Shown here piece after piece: positions 23,011 through 33,000 of a DNA stretch of 64,000 nucleotides. The position numbers and the translations under genes are program-made. The DNA is taken from the NCBI GenBank assembly GCA_037833965.1, contig AP031356.1, forward strand, positions 25,504,501 through 25,568,500. The letters are read 5' to 3'. Each line of letters begins with the position of its first letter. The stretch's first letter is position 1. The notes below the pieces were generated by a model that worked only from the letters and a program-made list of their open reading frames with translations, did no database searches and was not told the origin of the DNA. The DNA comes from Marchantia polymorpha subsp. ruderalis (lineage: Eukaryota > Streptophyta > Marchantiopsida > Marchantiales > Marchantiaceae).

Positions 23011-26000
23011 ATGACCTTCGACCGGGCGGCGGAGAGCGTCCCATTCTTGAATTCGCGATTCCAATCTCTTGTGCGCGTTGCGCGCATCCATCTGCTGGCT
23101 GCTAAACATTCTCGACGTCGCCGCACAGGGGATTTCTTGGTGATTGAGGGAGAAGTGAGTGCGCGGGATTTGGAATTGAGGGCGATTAGAGTTTGCCGAG
23201 AGAGAAAGGAGCTCGGGCGGTGCGGAAGTAGAATGAGCGGGCGAGCGAACTCCAGGAACGCAATGACGAGACCGGGCAGATTGCGGATGGTGCCACTTCG
23301 CCTACCACAGAACGGGCTGCGCGCTTTCGAGGAGCGCTTAATAGCAAGAAAGCTCGATTTCTTGCTATGGGGATGGAACTACATCTGTGCGAATATGGTG
23401 CGCGAGTGGCTAGAGCCACAGGGACCACCCTCGCGCGGATTGCGTCCGCATGTTGATCGGTGGACAGTCCAAGATTGGGCGCAGGCATTGGGAAGATGTG
23501 CCGGCATGCCAGGGCATCTCCTTTTCGACAGTGAGAGCATCAAGGTGACCAAGCAGGAAGAGGCGCAATTTGTGGAGCTGTTCAAGACCGGGAGGTCTAC
23601 CAAGAATGGGTACAGGACCCGTGATTACAAGGATCGATTTCGCCGGACTTTGTCCGCGGCGCTGATGCAATTACTGCAGCCACACCGCGCCTGCTACATC
23701 ACATTGTGGCAGGTCTCTTTTGTGGAGTGCGTCATCGAGGGAACTCCAATTCACTGGGCGAGCATCCTGCACAGGGTGATGCGACAGCACGCTTTTGAGG
23801 AGAAGGGGGGAACTCTAAACCATCTCTCTCCTTTCCTCATCAATTTTTATCGACAGCGGAATTGTTTGACAGCGGCGGAGCTTGAGCATTTTCCGCCGTT
23901 GTCCGTCGACCATCCCGGGAAGTATGTACGGGAGAATGAGGTCGACACTGATGCAGAGGAGTCACCGACTTCTACCCCATCAAGGCGGAGGGACAAAGGG
24001 TGAAACACTCCTGCAGCACGAGTGCCGCGGAAGCGGCGATGGAGAGAAGAGTCCGAAGAGGAGCAGCATCAAGAACCCTCTGCTCCCATTCGACCGCGGC
24101 CGTTGTACGAGTCATACAGCCGGCCGAAGCAGAAGGCACGCAGACTGGTGTTACCAGCCAACAGTGCGGACACGGCGACGATTGCGACGGAGAAAGGCAG
24201 TGCGTCGCCAGAGAAGCATGAGGAAGCGCGGACGACCGCAGGAGCAACGGACCACGCTGCAGCCTCGACGGGAGAGAGGCCGCCTACGGGCCAAGGGCCT
24301 CCGGAGTTACCACGTGCGTTGCGGACAGATGTTCCGTTTGCGCACAGACGAGACTCCGCGGACGGACGAGCCTCCGCGGACAGGCGATCACAAGTGGACG
24401 TAGATCTACGCTTACGCGTGGGAAGGAGCAGTCCGCCTGTGCACAGGTCACCTCCACACGTGCCGCCTGTGCACAGGCAGGAATCACCCCCGTTCCAACG
24501 TAGGAAGGGGAAGGAGCCGGCGGAAGAGCCGCCTACGAGACACCGGCCCTCGGGGCCAGACCCTCCGGCGCACCACGCGCCGCAATTTGCGCCTTCAGCG
24601 CCAGGGCCTTCGAGCCGAGGAGATACGAGCAGGGAGCGTGCGGAGGCCGCACCATCGGCGGGTAGTCCGCCGATAGATGCGCCTTCGGCGGTAGGGCCTA
24701 TAGGCCAAAGGACATCGGGCGAGTGGCCCCCGGCCATGTCGCCTTTGGCGGTGGACGTCCGCGGCACTACGCCTGCGGCGGACAAGGCGCCGGCATTTGC
24801 GCCTGCGCACAGGCCAAGCACAGCCCCCACGGACCGATCAAGGGAGCAGCAACAGACGGAGGAGCGGAGTGACTGTCCGCGGGATGAAATTTCGATGCGC
24901 GATGCGCAATCAAACCCCGCGCAGCCACCCTCCGCTCGATCGCCTTCGACGGCGGGCGTCGGCGGCAGAGAGGACACGGTAGACGACCAACAAGCGAGCG
25001 GCGGGGATGCCGCACGGGCACATTCGCCTACCGCCTTAGACATTTTGGCGAAGAGCAGCGCGGCTGCAGCCGTGCCTTCGCAGGCAGCACATGTCGACGA
25101 CGTGCAGCCCCACTCGGGTCAGTCGCCGACGCAATCAATGGCGACTGAAATTCTCCACTCGGATGATGACGACGGAGGCTCCACCGAAGAAATGTCAGGA
25201 GCAAAGGACACCGAGGAGGAGGAGGAGGAAATTGTTGGAGCGCCGGCGGCGGCGCTCTCTGAGCAGGTGATTCCGTTGCTGAGGTACTTGGATCGCAAGG
25301 TCGATAAATACGCCGACCCACTTCAGCCGGGATCTTACATCGAGTTAGTGCGCAGGCGGACTCGCACTAAAGTCCACACCAGCAAGCTATTAGCTAGAGT
25401 GGACCAGGAGTTGAGGGAATTGAAGGAGAAGCATGCATGCTTGTGGGGTTAGTATAAACTTAATCAGAAATTCTACAAGTACTCCGAGAAGGTGAGGGAT
25501 GAGAAACTGGACGAGCTCACCAAGGAGCAGGTGAAGGTCAAGGAAGCACTAATTTCTGAGCAGGCCTAGAATCGGATTTTGTCAGAGGAGCTCGTGCGAC
25601 AGACGCGGTTGTTGGAACAATGTCAGTTCGCACGGTAGGCGGATGAGGAGTTAATCCGCAGGTTACAGTCAGAGTGTGGCGAATTGAGAGCGCAACGTGC
25701 TGAGGCCGAATCGCAATTAGTGATAATTGAAGAGGATCGCAGGAAGGAGGCAGATCGCACGAAGGTGGAGACGGCGAGGCGTGTCGCCCACTGTCTCAAG
25801 GGCTACGCCCACTGGGAAGTGAAGGCGCAGGAGAAACTCACACTGCGTGAGTTTGAACTGCGCGCAGCCGGGTTGTTGTCAGGCGACAGTAGGAGTCGGC
25901 GGAAGGTAGCAAAGAAGCTCGACGCTTTTCTGTCCAAGGCGCAGGATACCATGTCCGCCCTCGAAGTGGAGGTGTCTGCGGCGTTGCAGCGTTTGGGACT

Positions 26001-26118
26001 GCGCAGTCGAGCGGAAGATTGGCAGGGTAGGGAGTTAGTGCGCGGCAGTCCGCCGCGCAGGAGACGTAGCACAGGTTCCGCGGAGTGTAGTGTAGCGTGG
26101 TTCCGTGCAGGCGTGTAG
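23011..26118 (+). pseudogene. U3-encoded protein gene of copy A, with four nonsense codons
   Basis: This is collinear with the intact 1039-codon gene of copy B and keeps one frame for 3.1 kb with only in-frame length changes. Four stops interrupt it: TGA at 24001, and TAG at 25450, 25567 and 25636. At the last three, copy B has CAG, so each is a C-to-T change in a CHG context, as expected from deamination of methylated cytosine. The N-terminal domain (about residues 85-320) is still open and nearly identical to B. A 330-residue truncated product could in principle be made, but I regard it as a pseudogene. Confidence 0.85.
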
Positions 26119-26154
26119 CGTAGTGCAGTGTAGTGCTAGGTAGGACTTAGAAGG

Positions 26155-26183
26155 TATAAAATAGTTCCAGGCGTTTTGCCTGG
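26155..26183 (+). promoter_or_regulatory. LTR TATA box and hairpin, copy A
   Basis: TATAAA at 26155-26160 is followed by the hairpin CCAGGC-GTTTT-GCCTGG at 26167-26183. By position it should be the promoter of the element's genomic RNA, dividing U3 (left, with the gene) from R/U5 (about 950 bp). Copies B and C have the same arrangement. Confidence 0.65.
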
Positions 26184-27134
26184 GGTTCTTTCCCATCAGA
26201 AGTGCAGATCAGGAACCCATTTCCTTTGCGTGTTTGTGTCCTTGAGTTCTGTCACCACGCACGAGGAGTTACAACTTAGCGTTCCGCATTTTGTAGCTGA
26301 AGGCCTTCGGCCGAATGTTCAGAGCTAGTCCATTGGTTAGAGACTTGAGTAGTTCGGATCTGCACCTGCGGGTGACTGCCGATGCTCAGAGCCAGTGACT
26401 AGTTAGATACTTGAACAGTTTCGCCCCACACCTTCGAGTGTTTCTTTCTGATTGTACTCCCTTGGGATTTTTCCCCTGAATGCCAAAGTGAAGTTTTGCT
26501 ACTTCGTGTAAGCCTTGGTTGTAAATTCAGGTTACGCTGCAGCAGGTGCCTTGAGGGTAACCCCTGTAGTATTTCTGGGAATGACAAGTGCCTGAGAATT
26601 CAAACTCTTCAATAGACTGTTGTTGTGTTACTGGAATGTTTCACAGTGAGTCCTTCAGTGCGGACCTGTGTTCTCTGCGCGTTTTGTGAGTTGAGAGTGT
26701 TGTTCACCGCGTAGGAGTGACTTCGATACGAAGTAGGCAGTCCAAACCGGGTTTCCTACACTAGCAGCAAGCTAGTGGAAGTGTTGTAAAAGCCGGAGTT
26801 GGAAGTCACTGCCCGCAGCTTTGCCGAGTGTACTCTTGAGAGACTTTCCCCCTGAAATCTTGAAGTAGAGGTCCTAACGGATCTCTAGGTTGTGTTTCTG
26901 TAGTTTCAGGTGTGTGTGTGTGTGTGTGTGTTACGCTGCACTGTGCGACCTCCGAGTGCGCTCCGAGTGGACACTTGCAGTATTTCTGGGAGTGACAGTT
27001 GCCTGAGAATTCAAACTCCTCAATAGTCTGTTAAAACGTGACACTTTGTACCCTGTGTGTTCCTCTTTCCCTGTGGGTTCGACCTTTCTACCACTATATT
27101 GCAGTTTTAGCCTTTAGTGGGTTATTACAAGTGA

Positions 27135-29180
27135 TAAGAATAGAAATACCTAGGGTATGGATATTTACCTTTATCTTCAGAAACTATTGATAGCAGGAGT
27201 AGAATTCATTATCTCTGACAACTGATGGATCAATCTTCAGGTTCCTTACCGCTACAACCAGATAAAAATACCCACACACATATATGTATATTCCAAGTAC
27301 CAAGACCCTCTCCAGGTGGCATTGACGTAGACATCATACAACACAAAATCAAAGTCATTTGATAAAAATTCCGATAATTAAATTCTCTGAGGTTGTTGTC
27401 CCTTGGTGCGATAGGCTCTCCCTGGACTTGAACTGTTTTTTCTTCAACCCGAACTTTGTGCAGAATCTGAGTTAAGCATGGTGGCATTCAGACAGCAATT
27501 TCACTTTTCTGGATGTCACTTTGGATAGAAGATTACTGTTTTCAAAGTATCACCCTCCATGAAGAAATTATCCGTAGCTAATGATGAAGTTTGTTTTAGC
27601 ACTCTTACATTTTGAAACACGTATTGCAATAAAACTTCTTGATCTGCCAGCTACGGGACTATCACAGTGAACTGTCTGGAGAAAATGTTCATGGGGAAAT
27701 TTTTTTGTATCTTAGTACAAATTTGTTTTCAGCTTGGAAGCGTAGGTTTCGAAAGAGATTCTAGACCATATACGATGTTAGCCGTAGGAAGAGAAAGCAC
27801 AATTTCTGAAAAGATCTTCTACGGACGAGTTTGAATTGCTACTACGACTAATTGACGTCCAAAATCGCGTTGAACCTGGAATTCTTTCAATACTAATCAG
27901 AATGAACCATTGCAAGGTAGATGAAGGGTTCAGATCAAGTAACGTTTGGGGTATGGAGCATATACCACACTCTAAAAGCGTGTAGAGTATTGACACTGTG
28001 TTCAATTACAGTGAACTCAAGTCCAACACCGTTGCATCATCATGGCCCGTCAAAGTCGTTGAAGACAAAGTGCGGCGAAGGAACATCGTCTTGGTGTAAA
28101 GGGTGCTCAGCGCAAAACAAGCCTTTAGGATCCAGAGTTTATACAGTAGATAAATTCACAAGAAGATGAAGAAGCAGAAAGTACGTATCTGCGCGCATTT
28201 GCACCGCGAGCGTTGCACAGTCGAAACCTTGTCCACATTGCTTGTCGTGGCCACATTGCTTTAACACTTTCTGCAAGCTCCTTCAGACACATTAACATTA
28301 ACCTATGGGAGCGGGAGCTGCAGTGCAACTAGATAAAGATGCCCACATGTTAATTACAGAAGGAGCTGCAGTGATACTTTTGCAAGATTACATGTGCGCA
28401 TCTCTACCTGGTTGCCCGGGCATGACAGCAAGTACCAGCATGTCTCCACTCTGGATGATGTCATCGATGTCCTCCATGCTTCATGAGGTAATGCTCAAGG
28501 TAATGATTTCTCATGTATAGTGTACTTTATTCAGAAAAGGAATCAACTTATCTGACGTTGTAGTAAGAAAGTAGATAGAAAACAAAATTCGGCTTCTTCT
28601 CATGCACTTAGAATTTCTCTCAAGGCTCTTGAGAGAATGCTACATTTGCAGGTTTCTATAAGATGATGAGTGAATCCTCAATAGACAGGATTAAGTATCA
28701 GAGCTACAAACGCCTGGTGAAAAGTGTAATAGAGCCGCTACAGAAAGGAAGGACTGTTCTGTCGAGGAAACATTTACCATTATCTCATGTCAGGAAGAAG
28801 TACCGAACGTATACACATTCCAGAAAGCAGCCTTCTGTGATGTTTATTGAGTTCTTGACTTCTAATATTGATTTTTTAATGTCTAGTGCCATTCAGTGAC
28901 TGAGCCTTGAAATTTTTTTAAATAAATTCGTCTTGGAATGGCTTTTTCGGGTATTGATCCATGTGAAAAAGACTTCGTATTACCTTAGTGTATTTCGTTT
29001 GAATTTTTAATCAAGTATAAACATATTTGGATACTTCCTGGTAATTCAACCTATTTTATCAGACCATTTTTGAATCTTAGATACTATGCTAGGCACCAAA
29101 TGGATCTTCAAAGAGAAGGCATACAATTAGTTCAAATATTTTATTAGTTTAAAAGACGTGTGAGATAAACCCGGTCTGTC
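27135..29180 (+). repeat. Upstream flank of PPO unit 2
   Basis: From about 27220 this is homologous to the flanks of PPO1 and PPO3 and to the orphan piece at 10190-10900. A GGAGCTGCAGTG block is duplicated within it (28311 and 28363). The small open frames are not kept in the other units, and I see no gene. Confidence 0.6.
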
Positions 29181-29192
29181 TCGGCTGTCTCT

Positions 29193-29304
29193 TAACTGTT
29201 ATGTCGGTACACGATAAGCAATTGATACTTTAATATTTTAAACCCCGGGAAAATCTGGAGAAGCTGTCCCATTTGCGCAGAGATTGTTCGCAAGATACTA
29301 TAAA
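29193..29304 (+). promoter_or_regulatory. Core and proximal promoter of PPO2
   Basis: TATAAA is at 29299-29304. TAACTG at 29193-29198 is the surviving half of the MYB-like palindrome seen in PPO1 and PPO3, about 100 bp upstream of TATA. The left half is mutated here. Confidence 0.55.
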
Positions 29305-29460
29305 GTCTGCCGAGGTATGGTTTATTCAACAAGTTCAAGTTCTGTCAGCCTCTAAACCGAACGTCGATTCGGCTGATTCGGTAGAACGTAGATTCAAAGC
29401 TCGATTCGTCTTTGAAGCAAGAACGAGCTTTTGGAAGAACATCCAACCTGCTGCCCTGAG

Positions 29461-29686
29461 GTAAACTTGGCTGCATACGTCGTTTAATAATGTACACTTG
29501 TCCTCTTTACGGGACTTCAGAGTGTTCTTTCGTCACGAGTTAGATTCATAGCTTGTATAGGTACATGGAGGGTGCTGGCAGCTCCGACCTTTCAGTAGGA
29601 ACGAATTTGTAAATTCGAATTTCTCATTGTCCGTATGCTTCTGACGTAGAAGCTCAGAACTCATGAATTTGATTGAATGTCGACAG
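29461..29686 (+). other. 5'UTR intron of PPO2
   Basis: Donor CTGAG|GTAAAC at 29461 and acceptor GTCGACAG|GC ending at 29686 give a 226-nt intron in the same place as in PPO1 and PPO3. The predicted first exon (about 29330-29460) has no ATG, unlike that of PPO1. Confidence 0.7.
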
Positions 29687-29704
29687 GCTCATCTCATATT
29701 AGCA

Positions 29705-31567
29705 ATGGCGGCTGCATGCCGTCAACATATCTTCTCCATGCAAGGGGAAGGTCAGGGACGAGGCAATGCGGGTGTGGTGCAAGTGAAGTTTCTATGGGTG
29801 GTCTCTATGTGCTGCGCGCTTCTCTGCATCCAGTATCTCCCCCAAAGCATCAGTGCAGAACCGGTTTTGGCATCGAGTCTGGGTTTTTGTAAAACTGTCC
29901 CAGTGCTGCGTGGAGCTCCCCTACATTGCTGCCTACCACAACCAGCGAGGAAACCCATCAGATTCAAATACCCCACTTGCGAAAGCGGAGGTCCTCCCAT
30001 TATACGCGAGAGGAAACCGGCCCATGTAGTCCAGAACGATCCTGAGTACGTCAGAAAGTACAATCTAGCTTACGCCAGAATGAAAGCACTGCCAGACAGC
30101 GATCCCAGAAGCTTTCTGAATCAGTGGAGAGTCCACTGCTCCTTCTGCAACGAAGCTTTCAAGCAGCGGGAGGTACCAGGCCCTCTGGGCAAGGCCACCG
30201 GCGTTCTGCTTCAAGTCCATTACAGCTGGACCTTTCTTCCGTGGCACAGGATGTATCTCTACTACCACGAGAGGATTCTGGCGGATCTGATCGACGATCC
30301 CACATTCGCCCTCCCATTCTGGAACTGGGACAATCAGCTGGACCCTATCGCAAGCATGATGCCCTTCATGTTCCTTCCCAACTTCCCTGTCAACAATTCG
30401 GCCTTGCTCGACGCGAACAGAAACGCCAACCATATGCCTCCCAAAATCCTCTACTTGGGATACAATGGCAGGCTTGAAGCTGAGGGCAAACTCAACCTCA
30501 CGGACGAGCAAATCAGATACGAGAACTTGTGCGTCATGTACAACCAGGTGGCTACGAAAATCAGCGCCCGAAGCTTTTTGGGGGGACCCTACGTTGCGGG
30601 GACCGACAACACGGCTGCCAGCGTCAATGTGTCGGCCGGTGAGACTCCTGGTGAGTCCGGCGGAATGGAGATCGTGCACAATGTTGCGCACGAGTGGACC
30701 GGACTGATCAACGATCCAGCCCATCCGGACAACGAGGACATGGGCAACTTCATCTACGCTGCTCGGGACCCCATCTTCTACAGTCATCACTCCAACGTCG
30801 ACCGCCTGTGGGACGTGTGGAAAACCATCCCTGACAAGGTCACCATTGCAGGAAACAGGAAGAGAGTGGACTACACTTCCAGCGACTTCCTCGACTCCGA
30901 GTTCACCTTCTTCGACGAGAACCAGGATATGGTCATCGTCAAGATCAGAGACTCCCTGGACAATTCAAAGCTCGGAATCAAGTACACAGACGTCAGTGAG
31001 GCTGACAATCTGTGGATCAACTACGAGCCGCTGCCTGCGCACAAACCATCGCAGCCGTGGAGTCCCAGCGAGTGGCCTGCAGTGGTTCCCTCTGGTAACA
31101 ACACCATCAGTAAGGTTCCCGCAAGCTTCAGGCTGGAGCGCCGTGCTCCTACAAAGAAGGACCTGAAAGGAAAGGGCTTGAAGCATACGAACCAGCTGCA
31201 GGAGGACATCGTCCTGGAGAGAGTGAGAATACCTCATTCAGCGTACGCGAGATTTGACGTCTTCATCAATTTCCCAGACGCCAACAGGGAGACTCACCTG
31301 TACATGTCAGAGTATGTCGGTACCTTCACTCATTTGCCGAGCGGCATGGTGGACATGAGCGCCTCAGTGTCACAGTCGTCCGTGACAGAATCGAATGGGA
31401 TGTACCGATTATTTAACATCCGTTACAGCGTGGGTCAGGCCCTCAGAAGGCTGGGTATTGGAGACTGGAATACCGACGTCGTCGTCACCATCGTTTCCAA
31501 GGGAGTGCGGAAAACCAGCCCGACAAGGGACTTCTATTTCTCAGACATCAAGCAAGAATTCCAGTGA
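29705..31567 (+). CDS. Polyphenol oxidase / tyrosinase-type copper enzyme, copy 2
   Basis: The protein has 620 residues and the same architecture and copper ligands as copy 1. The start is the first ATG (MAAACRQ) after the predicted acceptor; an in-frame ATG at 29663 lies inside the intron. Copy-specific changes include QSISAE for YSISAE after the signal segment, HYSW for HFSW next to the second CuA histidine, LIDDPT for LIGDPT, and SPSEW in the linker. The Val replacing Met39 of the longer reading (VKFLW) rules out a start directly at the signal segment, which supports the upstream ATG for all three genes. The function is inferred to be secreted phenol oxidation, as for copy 1. Confidence 0.95.
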   Translation: MAAACRQHIFSMQGEGQGRGNAGVVQVKFLWVVSMCCALLCIQYLPQSISAEPVLASSLGFCKTVPVLRGAPLHCCLPQPARKPIRFKYPTCESGGPPIIRERKPAHVVQNDPEYVRKYNLAYARMKALPDSDPRSFLNQWRVHCSFCNEAFKQREVPGPLGKATGVLLQVHYSWTFLPWHRMYLYYHERILADLIDDPTFALPFWNWDNQLDPIASMMPFMFLPNFPVNNSALLDANRNANHMPPKILYLGYNGRLEAEGKLNLTDEQIRYENLCVMYNQVATKISARSFLGGPYVAGTDNTAASVNVSAGETPGESGGMEIVHNVAHEWTGLINDPAHPDNEDMGNFIYAARDPIFYSHHSNVDRLWDVWKTIPDKVTIAGNRKRVDYTSSDFLDSEFTFFDENQDMVIVKIRDSLDNSKLGIKYTDVSEADNLWINYEPLPAHKPSQPWSPSEWPAVVPSGNNTISKVPASFRLERRAPTKKDLKGKGLKHTNQLQEDIVLERVRIPHSAYARFDVFINFPDANRETHLYMSEYVGTFTHLPSGMVDMSASVSQSSVTESNGMYRLFNIRYSVGQALRRLGIGDWNTDVVVTIVSKGVRKTSPTRDFYFSDIKQEFQ

Positions 31568-33000
31568 TGTTTCGTGAATGCTCTAAGCCATCTTATTTTC
31601 TCGTCATGCACGGTCTTACTTTTTCTCAAGTCAATTGGGATTTGGCTAAGCTGAAAGCATTTGTCTACGGGTAAATGGAGAATGGCAGTTTTAGAACTAC
31701 GAAGGTTAAGACTATTTGTATTCTTTGTCCCTCATGCGGGTTCCAGTGTTACCATTGTAACACATGAGTCTTTTGCAGTAAACACACCAAATTGTTTGTC
31801 AAGTTATAGTCTACATTCCTGTTCAGTGCTATATAATGTCTCATATCCTTATGGACTATTCCAAACTATCCAAGAAGCAGCTATCATGTGCTTCATCTTT
31901 CTTATACATCAAGTTGTAGTGATGGTCTCCAATTTGCACATACGATGAGCTTTACTCGTTTTCATGGTTGATCATACCTTTTGCTGAGATCACCTGAGGT
32001 TCTTGACAGCAGGATGCTATCAATGTAAAGGATGAAATCAGCCGGAACGCAAGTATTTTGGACTTAGATTCCGTATGTGGCGTTGATTCTTCCTTCCTCA
32101 TGGACAATTCATTTCAGTTCAGTTGAAGCTGTTGCATAGCACTCATGCATTCTCTTTTGGGAGACGGCTGTGGTTGCAAAAAGCGGCACTGATCACGGAC
32201 CATGCATACTAATCCCGGTCAACCATCGCCTGGCATTGAGCCAGACTTGATAAAATGCTGCCTTCTTCTTCTTATTTTCTTCTGTCAAACGTTCGTGATG
32301 TATATTGCAGCATGGAAAGTAGATATTGCTCTCAAGAGTGGAAGCTCTCCTTTTGTTCAAGATGGCAACAGGGAGCTTAAAAGCAATACCGAGTATCATA
32401 TTGATTGTTATTATCACGGGTGAGAACACGTGCATTTGGTACTGACGGAGTACGTACTCCTTTTACTTACGTGCAAGATGGACATGAGTCTTCCTGTGAG
32501 GCTTCCACCCCATTTCAAATCGAAAGAATGAGGTTTTCAAATATACTTTGTCCCAGCAACCTATGCCATCATTACTCACAGAGCACGCCATATCGAATGG
32601 GGACTGGTGAAGTATCTTTGTAGACCATCGACAGTCATCAATCGTTATGCCTATCCAAAATTTATTTTTCTTATCATAAAAATTGATCATTATGACGGTA
32701 CTGCAGGACGAAATCAGCTGATTCCAATTACTCACCTAAAATCCTCGCTCTTGGAAGATTTGGTTTGTCCCATCTGGACCGGTGGAACACACTTCTCCGA
32801 AGTATTTTCCTAGACTCGCACAAAGTTTCACATGTTATTCAGTGGACTTATATTCATTTTCTTGGATGCGATTACAAGGTTACAGCAACTCTAGCTAGAA
32901 TAAGCACAATGAGGTGTAACTTAATGTTTAATTTTCTTTACTACAGATGCAAATGAAGGAAAACTTTTACATGCAGTCTACTTAGATAATCTACATTGAA
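31568..33000 (+). repeat. Downstream flank of PPO2, duplicated behind PPO3
   Basis: This corresponds at high identity to 39859-41850, with one large length difference (the 605 bp at 41137-41741) and smaller indels. A short frame reading MHTNPGQPSPGIEPDLIKCC is present in both copies but decays beyond it. I regard this as non-coding duplication. Confidence 0.75.

Larger units (their letters stand above)
21768..27129 (+). mobile_element. Copy A: 5.36-kb solo LTR of a giant Ty3-type element
   Basis: It begins TGTGGTACCCC and ends GGGTTATTACA. It is flanked on both sides by AGTGA (21763-21767 and 27130-27134), a perfect 5-bp target duplication. It is collinear over its whole length with copy B (58073-63441), which is followed by a primer-binding site and gag, so this unit is an LTR. 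No internal region is present, so it is a solo LTR left by LTR-LTR recombination. It holds a degenerate copy of the U3 gene (23011-26118), a TATA box (26155) and a TG-dinucleotide tract (about 26910-26932). Confidence 0.93.

Noticed and set aside
24069-25043. Long antisense frames in giant LTRs A and B (also 60375-61304 and 58492-59193)
   Set aside because: GC-rich, palindromic sequence opens several frames by chance. Only the + frame shows domain-wise conservation with copy C.
26910-26935. TG-dinucleotide tract in copy A (longer than in copy B)
   Set aside because: A simple microsatellite in the R/U5 part of the LTR; its length difference is ordinary slippage.
32202-32423. Small ORF beginning MHTNPGQPSPG, present behind both PPO2 and PPO3
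   Set aside because: The frame diverges in length and sequence after about 45 codons and shows no domain. It is better explained as duplicated non-coding flank.
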